Origin: Blastococcus capsensis
Lineage (GTDB): Bacteria > Actinomycetota > Actinomycetes > Mycobacteriales > Geodermatophilaceae
Assembly: GCF_030165005.1 (NCBI RefSeq)
Contig: NZ_JASNNW010000002.1
Location: 124,001 to 188,000 of the forward strand
Direction: 5' to 3'
Length of the DNA: 64,000 nucleotides
The notes beneath the pieces were generated by a model. It searched no databases, was not told where the DNA came from, and saw only the letters and a program-made list of their open reading frames with translations. The position numbers and the translations under genes are program-made. Shown here piece by piece: positions 17,234 through 25,840 of the stretch. Numbering within the stretch: the stretch's first letter is position 1; each line of letters opens with the position of its first letter.

Positions 17234-18303
17234 TCAGGACCCGGGCGCCGGGCGGCGCAGGTACCCGGCGACCAAGCGGGCGCACCGGTCGACCGCGTCG
17301 CGGTGCTGCACCTCGTAGCCGTGCGTGCTCAACGGGGGCAGCGTGAGCAGCCCGGCACGGGCGGCCTGCCCGCTGCTCTTGGCCCGCGATCCGTCGGAGG
17401 CGAAGGACTCGAAGACGGCCGACTGCGGATCCACGTCCAGCTCCCGGCCGAGGGCCAGGAGGTGGTCGGCGACCACCTTGTCGTAGACCACGGAGTCGTC
17501 GGCGTAGACGACCACCGGCCCGGACTCGACGGTCACCTGGTACTCCGCCTCGGCTGGGCCGACGTCGAGGGCCAGGGTGACGTCACCGGGCAACGTCCGG
17601 CCGGCGTAGCTCGCGCCGATCCCGCCCATCTCCTCACCGGTCGTGCAGACCAGGTGCACGTCGGCCGGTGGTCGACCGCCGCCCTGCAGCTGCCGGGCGG
17701 CGGCGACCAGCGCCGTGAGCGCCGAGCGGTCGTCGAGGAAGTAGCTGCCGACGAAGTCGCCGACGTCGACGAGGGTCCGGCGGCTGCGGTCCACGCACAC
17801 CCGGCTGCCGGCGTGCACGCCGGCAGCCGCGAGCTCCTCGGGGGACGGCCGGTGAGGCGTAGACGTCGCTCCACTGCATCGCGCGGCCGCCGCCAGCAGG
17901 CTTGGTCTGCCACACCTGTGGCGTCTCCTGGGTGGTGTGCTCCGAGCCGAGCAGGAGAACCGGGGCCAGCGCCTCGGCGTCGCCGAGGGCGGTCAGCGGG
18001 CCGAGGCCGAAGTTCGCCGGGCACATCACCCCGAGCTGCGAGAGGTGCAGGGAGCCGTCCGGCTCGACCCGCTCGACGATCATGGACAGCTCGTCCATGT
18101 GGGCCATCACCCGTACCACCGGCGCACGTGTGGCACCGCTGCCGCGGATCAGCCCGACCAGGCTCCCGGCCGGGTCCATCTGACAGCTCGTCGACCAGCG
18201 GCGCCAGCTCGCGGTGGCAGACCTCGCGGACGGGTTCCTCCTGCCCGCCCGGCCCGTAGGCGTACAGGAGTTCCTGCAGCAGGTCACGGTCGGTGGGGGG
18301 CAC
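17234..18303 (-). pseudogene. M42-family metallopeptidase with two apparent frameshifts
   Basis: Three frames join into one M42 aminopeptidase. The first part runs from the GTG at 18303 (GAGGAG upstream) to about 18184, the second to about 17853, and the third to the stop at 17234. All metal and catalytic residues survive: His in MAHMDEL, Asp in FLDDRSA, Glu-Glu in TTGEEMGG, Asp in LALDVGPAE and His in STHGYE. Each switch equals one extra base, near 18183 and near 17852. M42 enzymes are cytoplasmic tetrahedral aminopeptidases. With the ligands intact, recent mutation or sequence error is more likely than old decay. Confidence 0.8.
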
Positions 18304-18395
18304 GGGGCTCCTCGGAGGATGACGGCACGGCCGCGACCCCGGCTACCCGAGCGGGGGCGGCGGTCGACGGCGGCAGGGAGCCCGTCGCACGATCG

Positions 18396-19064
18396 TCATG
18401 CGGACGATTTTCCGCGCGGCGTCCTCCCGCTGCGGGACCGGTGCCGCCACCGGCGGCCGAGCAGCAGCGCCACCCCGACGAGCGCGAGGCCGGCGACGAG
18501 CAGCTGGATCGTGCCCGGCCCGCTGTCCGCGAGCTCGGTGCCGGCCGCGCCGGTCCGGGGAGCCGCCTCCCGGGCAGCCTCCCCCGGTGCGGCGAGCGCC
18601 CGGAGCTCGGCCTCCAGGGCCGGCGTCAGCTCGGCGGTGCCGCCGCACAGGAAGGCGGCGTACTGGCCCTCGGCCAGGGCCGTGAACGGGGTCTCGCCGA
18701 GGGTGGCGTCGCGCGTGGCGAACACGGCGAACGGCCCGTCGCCGGTCAGCTCCAGGCCGCAGCTGGCGCCGGACTCCGGGGACACGACCCCCTGTCGTTC
18801 GTGCGCAGTCCCCTTGAACACCGTGTCGACACCGAAGACGTGCAGCGCCGGATCGGTGCTGGAGCCGATCGGGCCGGGTGGCTGGTCGACGCTCCGCGAG
18901 CCCAGGGAACCGGTGAACACGGCGTCGGCCCGGGCGAAGAACTCCGCCGTCGTCCCGCCCGTGCAGCTGCAGGCCGACGCCGGTGCGGCGGCGACCACGC
19001 CCGCGACCGCGAGCAGGCAGCCGAGCAGCAGGGCGACCCGGATCCGCAGCATGCGGAGCAGCAT
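18396..19064 (-). CDS. Secreted, membrane-anchored Cys-rich protein (netrin/TIMP-like start)
   Basis: The 222-residue protein has a signal peptide ending in ASA, followed at once by CSCTGG, the pattern by which TIMP/netrin-like domains begin. Further cysteines (SGASCGLEL and FLCGG) could pair with it. The C-terminus has an LADSG motif, a hydrophobic helix and a basic tail (RRWRHRSR), resembling a sortase or membrane anchor. It is exported and cell-attached; its function is unknown. Either of two nearby ATG codons (19064, 19052) could be the start. Confidence 0.65.
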   Translation of the reverse strand: MLLRMLRIRVALLLGCLLAVAGVVAAAPASACSCTGGTTAEFFARADAVFTGSLGSRSVDQPPGPIGSSTDPALHVFGVDTVFKGTAHERQGVVSPESGASCGLELTGDGPFAVFATRDATLGETPFTALAEGQYAAFLCGGTAELTPALEAELRALAAPGEAAREAAPRTGAAGTELADSGPGTIQLLVAGLALVGVALLLGRRWRHRSRSGRTPRGKSSA

Positions 19065-19086
19065 CCACCCGGGCGCGGCGTCCCGG

Positions 19087-19572
19087 CTAGACCTCGTCGG
19101 ACCCGGTGCCGGCGGCCCGCTCGAGCAGCGGTGCCACCCGGCGCTCGACGAAATGACGCATCGCCAGCGCGGTGTCCACCCGCTGCACCCCCGGGATGGC
19201 GAGGACGGTCTCGGTGATCCGCCACAAGTGGTCGGCATCGGTGGCGACGACGTGCACGAGCAGGTCGGTGGCGCCCGACAGGCCGGTCACCTCCAGGACC
19301 TCCGGCACGTGCTCCAGGGCGTCGCTCACCTCGGCCAGCCCCCGCTGGGCCACCTGCACCGACATGTAGGCGCCCAGCCGGTAGCCCAGGGCCTCCGGGC
19401 GCACCCGCTGGTCCAGCGGGGCGAGCACCCCGTTGCTCTCCAGCCGGCTCACCCGGGCCTGCACCGTGTTGCGGGCCAGCCCCAGCCGCTGGGACAAGGC
19501 CATCACGCTCGCGCGGGGGTCCTCGGTGAGCGCCAGCAGCAGCCGCGCGTCGGTGGCGTCGATCTCGGGCAC
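19087..19572 (-). CDS. Lrp/AsnC-family transcriptional regulator
   Basis: The 161-residue protein has an N-terminal winged helix-turn-helix (LSQRLGLARNTVQARVSRLE, about residues 27-46) and a C-terminal RAM ligand-binding domain. It diverges from the 2-oxoacid dehydrogenase genes, the standard place for a BkdR-type regulator responding to branched-chain amino acids. Two matching boxes (19573-19581 and 19615-19623) lie between the genes. The GTG start has no clear ribosome site, so it may be leaderless. Confidence 0.85.
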   Translation of the reverse strand: MPEIDATDARLLLALTEDPRASVMALSQRLGLARNTVQARVSRLESNGVLAPLDQRVRPEALGYRLGAYMSVQVAQRGLAEVSDALEHVPEVLEVTGLSGATDLLVHVVATDADHLWRITETVLAIPGVQRVDTALAMRHFVERRVAPLLERAAGTGSDEV

Positions 19573-19623
19573 GTTGCGCAGTCTGGCAGGACGACCGCCC
19601 CGAGGGACAGCGTTCTGCGCAAC
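19573..19623. promoter_or_regulatory. Paired inverted boxes in the Lrp/bkd divergent promoter
   Basis: GTTGCGCAG at 19573-19581 and its exact reverse complement at 19615-19623 are 42 bp apart centre to centre, about four helical turns, on one face of the helix. Lrp-family octamers bind such spaced sites. One box abuts the regulator's own start codon, suggesting autoregulation. Confidence 0.45.
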
Positions 19624-19787
19624 CGCAGGGGAAGCGGCTGTGCAGATCGTCGCGGAGAGGGGCTGGCCACCGACGGGCCCGGCGTGCCAGGATGTGTGAG
19701 GGCCGCCACACCCGGTGGTCCGGAACGTCCAGCACCACCGCGTCGCCGGTGACCCCGGCGGCGGTGGCAGACGGCGAGGAGCGACCC

Positions 19788-20927
19788 GTGACAGCGAAGA
19801 CCTCGACCACGGAGATGGTCGACCCGGTCCCGGGGGCCGCCGCGCCCCATCTGCCGCAGCGCACGGAGCTGGTCCAGCTGCTCACGCCCGAGGGTGACCG
19901 GGTCGAGCACCCGGACTACTCACTGGACATCTCCGGCGACGAGCTGCGCAGCCTGTACCGCGATCTCGCGCTGGTCCGGCGGTGGGACCTCGAGGCCACG
20001 GCGCTGCAGCGCCAGGGCGAGCTCGGCATCTGGGCCTCGCTGCTGGGCCAGGAGGCCGCGCAGATCGGCGCGGGCCGGGCCATGGCCGAGTCGGACATGG
20101 CCTTCCCCACCTACCGCGAGCACGGCGTCGCCTGGACCCGCGGCGTCGACCCGCTGCACGTCATCAGCCTCTTCCGCGGCGTGGACAACGGCGGCTGGGA
20201 CCCGGTGGCCACCGGTTTCAACCTCTACACCGTGGTCATCGGCGCGCAGACCCTGCACGCCACCGGTTACGCCATGGGCCTCCAGCGTGACGGCGCGGAG
20301 AGCGCGGCGCTGGCGTTCCTCGGCGACGGCGCGACCAGCCAGGGCGAGGTCAACGAGGCGATGATCTGGGCGGCGAGCTTCTCGGCCCCCGTCGTCTTCT
20401 TCTGCCAGAACAACCAGTACGCGATCAGCGTCCCGCTGGAGCGCCAGTCGCGGGTGCCGCTGTACCAGCGGGCTGCCGGCTTCGGCTTCCCGGGCGTCCG
20501 GGTCGACGGCAACGACGTCCTCGCCGTCCTCGCGGTGACCAAGGCAGCGCTCGCCGCCGCCCGCGAGGGCCAGGGCCCCACGTTCATCGAGGCGTTCACC
20601 TACCGGATGGGGGCGCACACCACCTCCGACGACCCGACCCGCTACCGGTTGGCCAGCGAGCTCGAGGAGTGGAAGCTGCGCGACCCGATCGCCCGGCTGA
20701 AGGCGCACCTGTCGCGCGGCGGCGTCGCCGACACCGCGTTCTTCACCGGGATCGAGGCCGAGGCCGACGAGCTGGCCGCCCGCATCCGCAGCGGGACGCT
20801 GGAGATGCCCGACCCGGCGCCGGCGGCGATGTTCGACTTCGTCTACGCCGAGCAGACCCCGCAGCTGGCACAGCAGCGTGCCGACTTCGTGCAGTACCAC
20901 GCGTCGTTCGAGGAGGGTGAGCACTGA
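19788..20927 (+). CDS. bkdA: 2-oxoacid dehydrogenase E1 component, alpha subunit (branched-chain type)
   Basis: The 379-residue protein carries the thiamine-diphosphate motif GDGATSQGEVNEA...CQNN (about residues 184-212). It forms an alpha2beta2 E1 with the next gene's product, decarboxylating branched-chain 2-oxoacids (or pyruvate) in the cytoplasm. The GTG start at 19788 has GAGGAG eight bases upstream. The stop overlaps the E1-beta ATG. The phosphorylation-loop-like RMGAHTTSDDPTRYR segment is present. Separate alpha and beta subunits plus an Lrp regulator favour branched-chain substrate. Confidence 0.88.
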   Translation: MTAKTSTTEMVDPVPGAAAPHLPQRTELVQLLTPEGDRVEHPDYSLDISGDELRSLYRDLALVRRWDLEATALQRQGELGIWASLLGQEAAQIGAGRAMAESDMAFPTYREHGVAWTRGVDPLHVISLFRGVDNGGWDPVATGFNLYTVVIGAQTLHATGYAMGLQRDGAESAALAFLGDGATSQGEVNEAMIWAASFSAPVVFFCQNNQYAISVPLERQSRVPLYQRAAGFGFPGVRVDGNDVLAVLAVTKAALAAAREGQGPTFIEAFTYRMGAHTTSDDPTRYRLASELEEWKLRDPIARLKAHLSRGGVADTAFFTGIEAEADELAARIRSGTLEMPDPAPAAMFDFVYAEQTPQLAQQRADFVQYHASFEEGEH

Positions 20928-21907
20928 TGGCCACCGAGACGCTCACCATCGGCAAGGCGCTCAACCTCGGCCTGCGCAAGGCCATGGAGGACGACGCGAA
21001 GGTCCTGCTCATGGGCGAGGACATCGGCAAGCTGGGCGGGGTCTTCCGGATCACCGACGGCCTGCAGAAGGACTTCGGCGAGGCCCGCGTCGTCGACACC
21101 CCCCTGGCGGAGGCCGGCATCCTCGGCACCGCGGTCGGCCTGGCCATGCGGGGCTACCGCCCGGTCTGCGAGATCCAGTTCGACGGCTTCGTCTTCCCGG
21201 CCTACAACCAGATCGTCACCCAGGTCGCCAAGATGCACGCCCGGTCCCGGGGGAAGCTGCCGATGCCGGTCGTCATCCGCATCCCCTTCGGCGGCGGCAT
21301 CGGCGCGGTCGAGCACCACAGCGAGAGCCCCGAGGCGTACTTCGCGCACACCGCCGGGCTCAAGGTCGTGGCGGTCAGCAACCCGGTCGACGCCTACTGG
21401 GGCATCCAGCAGGCGATCGCCTGCCCCGATCCGATCGTCTTCCTCGAGCCCAAGCGCCGGTACTGGGAGAAGGCCGAGGTCGATCTCGACGCGACAGCCG
21501 ACCCGCTGTTCGCCTCCCGCGTCGTCCGCGGTGGCGACGACGTCACGGTGCTGGCCTACGGGCCGATGGTGAAGACGGCGCTGCAGGCGGCGGAGGCCGC
21601 GGCCGAGGAGGGGCGGTCGCTGGAGGTCGTCGACCTGCGCACGGTCTCCCCGCTGGACCTGGAACCCGTCTTCGAGTCGGTGCGCCGCACCGGCCGCTGC
21701 GTCGTGGTGCACGAGGCGCCGGTGACGCTGGGCCTGGGCGCCGAGATCGCCGCCCGGGTGACCGAGACCTGCTTCCACTCGCTGGAGGCGCCGGTGCTCC
21801 GGGTCGGGGGCTACGACACCCCGTACCCCCCGTCGAAGCTCGAGGAGGAGTACCTCCCCGACCTCGACCGGGTGCTGGACGCCGTCGACCGATCGATGGG
21901 GTTCTGA
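20927..21907 (+). CDS. bkdB: 2-oxoacid dehydrogenase E1 component, beta subunit
   Basis: The 326-residue transketolase-like protein has the family's N-terminal catalytic Glu region (LLMGEDIGKLGGVF) and a C-terminal domain with the EAPVTLGLGAEIAA pattern. It pairs with the overlapping E1-alpha gene. The usual length is 325-340. The E2 gene starts five bases after its stop. Confidence 0.9.
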   Translation: MATETLTIGKALNLGLRKAMEDDAKVLLMGEDIGKLGGVFRITDGLQKDFGEARVVDTPLAEAGILGTAVGLAMRGYRPVCEIQFDGFVFPAYNQIVTQVAKMHARSRGKLPMPVVIRIPFGGGIGAVEHHSESPEAYFAHTAGLKVVAVSNPVDAYWGIQQAIACPDPIVFLEPKRRYWEKAEVDLDATADPLFASRVVRGGDDVTVLAYGPMVKTALQAAEAAAEEGRSLEVVDLRTVSPLDLEPVFESVRRTGRCVVVHEAPVTLGLGAEIAARVTETCFHSLEAPVLRVGGYDTPYPPSKLEEEYLPDLDRVLDAVDRSMGF

Positions 21908-21912
21908 AAGCC

Positions 21913-23424
21913 ATGACCCGGACGTCCGCGCTCCGTTCGTTCAAGCTGCCCGACGTCGGTGAGGGGCTCACCGAGGGGGAGATCATCCAGTGGCTGGTCG
22001 CCGTCGGCGACACCGTCACGGTCAACCAGCCGCTCTGCGAGGTCGAGACGGCCAAGGCCGCCGTCGAGCTGCCTTCGCCGTGGGCCGGTACCGTCGTCGA
22101 GCTGCTGTTCGAGGCCGGCACGATGGTCGACGTCGGCACCCCGATCATCACCATCGACACCGGCGGAGCGGGCGGTGGCGGGCCGTCCCCCGAAGCCGAG
22201 CCGGCCGACGACGGCGAGCCCGCCGCCGGGCTGATCGGCGGCTCGGCGCCCGGTGGGCGGACAGCGGTGCTGGTCGGCTACGGCCCCCGCACCACCGAGG
22301 CACGGCGTCGGCCGCGCCGGTCGGGCACCTCCGCCGCCGCCCGGGCGACCGCCCTCCCGGGCGCCGACTACGGCTCCGGCGGCGCCGACCGCCCGCCGCT
22401 GCCCACCGACGACGGCCCGCCGCTGCTCGCCACCGCACCGGACATGCGCAGCAAGCCGGTCCGGCACGGCGGTCTGGAGGTGGGCCGGCAGGCCGAGGTC
22501 GCAGCGCTCCGCGAGGACGCCGCACCCGCCCGGGGCGTCGCGCCCGGCCGCCGCGGGCCGCGCCCGCTGGCCAAGCCCCCGGTGCGCAAGTACGCCAAGG
22601 ACCTCGGCGTCGACCTGACCACCCTCACCGGGACGGGCACCGGCGGCTGCATCACCCGGGCCGACGTGGACGCCGCCGTTGCCGGGCCTACCACCCCGGA
22701 CGCGGCCCCGTCGGGCCGCGGCACGGCTGGGGAGGAGCGGATCCCGGTCAAGGGGGTGCGCAAGGCCACCGCAGCGGCCATGGTGGCCAGCGCCTTCACC
22801 GCCCCGCACGTCACCGAGTTCCTGACCGTCGACGTCACGCGGATGATGAAGCTGCGTGGCCGGCTGGCCGCCCGCCCGGAGTTCGCCGGTGTCAAGGTGA
22901 GCCCGCTGCTGTTCGTCGCGAAGGCGGTGCTGCTCGCCGCGCAGCGGTACCCGATGGTCAACAGCTCCTGGGACGAGGCGGCGCAGGAGATCGTCGTCCA
23001 CGGGCAGGTCAACCTGGGCATCGCCGCGGCGACCCCGCGGGGCCTGATCGTCCCGAACATCAAGGACGCGGGCCGGCTCGCCCTGCCGGAGCTGGCCGCG
23101 GCACTCGGGGAGCTGACCGAGACCGCCCGGGCGGGGCGCACCGCACCGGCCGACATGACCGGCGGCACGATCACGATCACCAACGTGGGGGTCTTCGGCG
23201 TGGACACGGGGACGCCGATCCTGAATCCGGGGGAGTCGGCGATCCTCGCCTTCGGGGCCGTGCGGGAGATGCCGTGGGTGCACAAGGGCCGGATCCGGGT
23301 GCGGCAGGTGACCCAGCTGGCTCTGTCGTTCGACCACCGGGTGGTGGACGGCGAGCTCGGGTCCCGGTTCCTGGCCGATGCCGGCGCGGTGCTGCACGAT
23401 CCAGGCAGCGCACTGGCCTACTGA
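21913..23424 (+). CDS. bkdC: Dihydrolipoamide acyltransferase E2 component
   Basis: The 503-residue protein has one lipoyl domain with the acceptor lysine at residue 48 (ETAKAAVE). A long linker of about 120 residues rich in Arg, Pro and Asp follows, then a peripheral subunit-binding domain (AKPPVRKYAKDLGVDL) and a catalytic domain ending in SFDHRVVDG (His475, Asp479). It transfers the acyl group to CoA in the 2-oxoacid dehydrogenase complex. No E3 gene is nearby, so a shared lipoamide dehydrogenase encoded elsewhere must serve it. Confidence 0.9.
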   Translation: MTRTSALRSFKLPDVGEGLTEGEIIQWLVAVGDTVTVNQPLCEVETAKAAVELPSPWAGTVVELLFEAGTMVDVGTPIITIDTGGAGGGGPSPEAEPADDGEPAAGLIGGSAPGGRTAVLVGYGPRTTEARRRPRRSGTSAAARATALPGADYGSGGADRPPLPTDDGPPLLATAPDMRSKPVRHGGLEVGRQAEVAALREDAAPARGVAPGRRGPRPLAKPPVRKYAKDLGVDLTTLTGTGTGGCITRADVDAAVAGPTTPDAAPSGRGTAGEERIPVKGVRKATAAAMVASAFTAPHVTEFLTVDVTRMMKLRGRLAARPEFAGVKVSPLLFVAKAVLLAAQRYPMVNSSWDEAAQEIVVHGQVNLGIAAATPRGLIVPNIKDAGRLALPELAAALGELTETARAGRTAPADMTGGTITITNVGVFGVDTGTPILNPGESAILAFGAVREMPWVHKGRIRVRQVTQLALSFDHRVVDGELGSRFLADAGAVLHDPGSALAY

Positions 23425-23456
23425 CGCCGGACCGCCCCGCGCCCGACCTTCCGGGG

Positions 23457-23476
23457 GGCCGCCCGGCCGGGCGGCC
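23457..23476. terminator. 20-bp GC palindrome after the E2 gene
   Basis: A perfect GC-only palindrome lies 33 bases after the E2 stop and is flanked by a further complementary pair (CGGACCGCC and GGCGGTCCG). It could end the bkd operon. The downstream gene has its own promoter. Confidence 0.5.
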
Positions 23477-23511
23477 GGGGAGCTGGGCGGTCCGCGCTCT
23501 AGCGTGGCCCG

Positions 23512-24675
23512 GTGACCGAGCTGGACGGCCTCCTGGCCTTCGCGACGCGTTCCCGGCTGGACGACGGCTTCGGCTACCTCGGCGACGACGGCGCCGTGCT
23601 GGCGGACCGGCCGCAGGAGGCGTGGATCGTCGCCCGGATGACCCACGTCTTCGGCCTCGCGACGCTGCTGGGCCGACCGGGTGCGGACGAACTGGCCCGT
23701 CACGGTGTGACGGCGCTGCGCGACGGCCCGCTGCACGACGACGAGCACGGCGGCTGGCGGTCGAGCACGGCCGACGACACCAAGGCCGCCTATGTGCACG
23801 CCTTCGTCGTCCTGGCCGGTGCCACAGCCAGCACCGCGGGCGTCGATGGCGGGCCCGCCCTGCTCGACGAGGCCCTGGACGTCTGGCAGGACCGGTTCTG
23901 GGATTCCGACGCCGGGCTCGCGGTCGAGGAGTGGGACGCCGCCTGGTCGAGGCTGTCGGACTACCGCGGCGCCAACGCCAACATGCACGGCGTCGAGGCG
24001 ACACTCGCCGCAGCCGACGCGGTCGCCGATCCGGCGCGGGCGGCGCGGCTGCGCTCCCAGGCGCTGCGCAGCGTCGAGCGGGTCGTGCGCGGCTGGGCCC
24101 GGGAGCGCGACTGGCGGCTCCCGGAGCACTTCACCGCGGCGTGGGAGCCGGTGCCGGAGCTCAACCGGGACCGGCCGGCCGACCCGTTCCGGCCCTACGG
24201 TGTGACGGTGGGGCACCAGTTCGAGTGGGCGCGGCTGGCCCTGCACCTCCGGGCGGTGCTGCCCGAGCCTCCGTCCTGGCTGCTGGAGGACGCCGTCGCG
24301 TTGTTCGACGCCGCGGCGGACCGGGGCTGGGCGGCCGACGGCGCCGACGGCTTCCCGTACACCCTCGGCTGGGACGACCGCCCCGTGGTGGTCGCTCGCA
24401 TGCACTGGGTGCTGTGCGAGGCGGTCGCGGCGGCGGCCGTGCTGGCCGAGGTCACCGGCGAGCCGCGCTACCGGGAGCTGGCCGCCCGCTGGCGGGCGCA
24501 CGGCGAGGCCCGGTTCGCCGACCCGGGGACGGGCAGCTGGCACCACGAGCTGACCGCCGCCGGCGAGCTCGCGTCGGGCACCTGGTCGGGGCAGCCCGAC
24601 GCCTACCACCTGGCGCAGATGCTGCTGCTCGACGGCCGCCCGGTGCGCGGCAGCATCGCGGCGGCGCTGCGCTGA
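23512..24675 (+). CDS. AGE-family (N-acylglucosamine 2-epimerase-like) sugar isomerase
   Basis: The 387-residue protein shows the alternating helices of the (alpha/alpha)6 barrel, with conserved histidines in RGANANMHGVEA and GHQFEWARL and near the C-terminus (GSWHHEL). Family members isomerise mannose/fructose, epimerise cellobiose or N-acylglucosamine, or isomerise sulfoquinovose; the exact sugar is not predictable. TAGCGT at 23500-23505 ends six bases before the GTG, so the transcript is probably leaderless. Confidence 0.8.
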   Translation: MTELDGLLAFATRSRLDDGFGYLGDDGAVLADRPQEAWIVARMTHVFGLATLLGRPGADELARHGVTALRDGPLHDDEHGGWRSSTADDTKAAYVHAFVVLAGATASTAGVDGGPALLDEALDVWQDRFWDSDAGLAVEEWDAAWSRLSDYRGANANMHGVEATLAAADAVADPARAARLRSQALRSVERVVRGWARERDWRLPEHFTAAWEPVPELNRDRPADPFRPYGVTVGHQFEWARLALHLRAVLPEPPSWLLEDAVALFDAAADRGWAADGADGFPYTLGWDDRPVVVARMHWVLCEAVAAAAVLAEVTGEPRYRELAARWRAHGEARFADPGTGSWHHELTAAGELASGTWSGQPDAYHLAQMLLLDGRPVRGSIAAALR

Positions 24676-24803
24676 CCGGTTCCCTCGTGAGGGCCGCCTG
24701 CCGGTCCCGCTCGCCCCGGGCATCGAGCCGCCCGTACGCGTGTCCGACGGCGTGCTCGGGGGTAGGCCGACATGCAGTTACCACCGAGAGCGAGGAGGTT
24801 CCC

Positions 24804-25265
24804 ATGGCCAGCGTGCAGGAGTCCGTCGACGTCGACGTCCCGATCCGTGTCGCCTACGACCAGTGGACGCAGTTCGAGTCCTTCCCCCAGTTCATGGGCG
24901 GCGTCGAGAGCATCAGGCAGATCGACGAGACCCACACCCACTGGGTCACGAACGTCGACGGCGTGAAGCGTGAGTTCGACGCCGAGATCACCGAGCAGCA
25001 CCCCGAGGAGCGGGTGGCCTGGACCAGCACCAGCGGCGAGGCCAAGCACGCCGGTGTGGTCACGTTCCACCGCCTCGCCGACGACAAGACCCGCGTCATG
25101 ATCCAGATCGACTGGGAGCCCACGGGTCTGGTCGAGAAGGCCGGCGCCGCGCTCGGCTTCGACGACCGGCAGATCAAGGCGGACGCGAAGAAGTTCAAGG
25201 AGTTCATCGAGAGCCGGGGTACCGAGACCGGTGCCTGGCGCGGGGACGTCCAGCGGCCCAGCTGA
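24804..25265 (+). CDS. SRPBCC-family (polyketide cyclase/START-like) protein
   Basis: The 153-residue protein opens with VDVDVPIRVAYDQWTQFESFPQFM, the signature of SRPBCC cyclase-like proteins, and keeps the helix-grip pattern to a C-terminal helix. GAGGAGG six bases before the ATG is a strong ribosome site. Such proteins bind hydrophobic ligands; many actinobacterial members are stress-related with no known ligand. No biosynthetic partner is adjacent. Confidence 0.85.
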   Translation: MASVQESVDVDVPIRVAYDQWTQFESFPQFMGGVESIRQIDETHTHWVTNVDGVKREFDAEITEQHPEERVAWTSTSGEAKHAGVVTFHRLADDKTRVMIQIDWEPTGLVEKAGAALGFDDRQIKADAKKFKEFIESRGTETGAWRGDVQRPS

Positions 25266-25270
25266 GCGAG

Positions 25271-25307
25271 GGCCCCGCGCCCCTTTTCGCATGCTCGGGG
25301 CGGGGCC
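25271..25307 (+). terminator. GC hairpin after the SRPBCC gene
   Basis: GGCCCCGCGCCCC and GGGGCGGGGCC pair with one bulge around a loop containing TTTT, starting six bases after the stop. This is a plausible intrinsic terminator. Confidence 0.5.
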
Positions 25308-25338
25308 GTGCGGCGAGGCCGTTCCAGCACGTCACGAT

Positions 25339-25445
25339 CGGCGGCGCCCCGGACCCCCCGGGGCCCGGGGCCCCCCGCGGGCGGGGGGGGGACCCCCCCG
25401 CCCCGTGGGGGGCCCCCTGTCCCCGGGGGGCACGGGGCGCCGCCG
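25339..25445. repeat. Nested GC-block quasi-palindrome of 107 bases
   Basis: Four successive arm pairs fold into one hairpin: 25339-25351 with 25433-25445 (13 bp), 25354-25363 with 25421-25430 (10 bp), 25367-25376 with 25407-25416 (10 bp) and 25379-25389 with 25393-25403 (11 bp), with a three-base loop. The arms are runs of G and C up to nine long. No convincing gene crosses it. It lies between the SRPBCC gene and the next small gene, both on the plus strand. Confidence 0.8.
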
Positions 25446-25503
25446 TCGTCCGTGGCGGGAACGCCCGGGTCCGGAGAGGTCTGCAGGGCCGGCTCGTGAC
25501 CAC

Positions 25504-25571
25504 TCTCACCGCAAAGGGTGAGAAACCGTAGGTTCCACCTCAGGCTCACCGACGTTTCGTCGGATTAGAGT
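25504..25571 (+). promoter_or_regulatory. Inverted repeats and -10-like element before the 49-residue protein gene
   Basis: TCTCACC and GGTGAGA (25504-25523) flank six bases. CCGACG and CGTCGG (25549-25563) flank TTT just upstream of TAGAGT (25566-25571), a likely -10 element. The two repeats may be regulator sites for the downstream small gene. I see no matching -35. Confidence 0.4.
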
Positions 25572-25630
25572 GGTTCGTGCCTGCGTTACTACGGCTGCAG
25601 GCGCATCACTTCGACGAAAGAGGCAGCACC

Positions 25631-25780
25631 ATGAACAGCGTGACGACCAGCTGGCGGAACCGTCGGCAGGTGGCGCGTACGCGGCGGGCGCTGAACAAGG
25701 CGCTGTCGCGCAGCAGCAGCCCGGCCATGCGTGACGAGCTCCTGACGATGGCCAACGGCGCCCAGTTCCTCGGCCGCTGA
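25631..25780 (+). CDS. Small basic conserved hypothetical protein (49 residues)
   Basis: The protein has an arginine-rich helical first half (NRRQVARTRRALNKALSR) and a second half with the SPAMRDELLTMA pattern. The ATG has AAAGAGG seven bases upstream and a hairpin terminator after the stop, so it is an independent gene. Short proteins of this form recur in actinobacteria, with no known function. Promoter-proximal inverted repeats suggest control. Confidence 0.75.
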   Translation: MNSVTTSWRNRRQVARTRRALNKALSRSSSPAMRDELLTMANGAQFLGR

Positions 25781-25810
25781 GCCCCGGGCCGTCCGCGGCC
25801 CGCGAGATCT

Positions 25811-25840
25811 CGACCCCGGTCTCCATCGAGACCGGGGTCG
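25811..25840 (+). terminator. 13-bp stem hairpin after the small basic protein gene
   Basis: CGACCCCGGTCTC and its exact complement flank a CATC loop, starting 30 bases after the stop. This is a typical high-GC terminator without a U-tract. Confidence 0.75.

Noticed and set aside
21811-24723. A 970-codon minus-strand frame over the bkd genes
   Set aside because: It is antisense to E1beta, E2 and the AGE-family gene and has the His/Arg/Gly-rich composition of a shadow frame.
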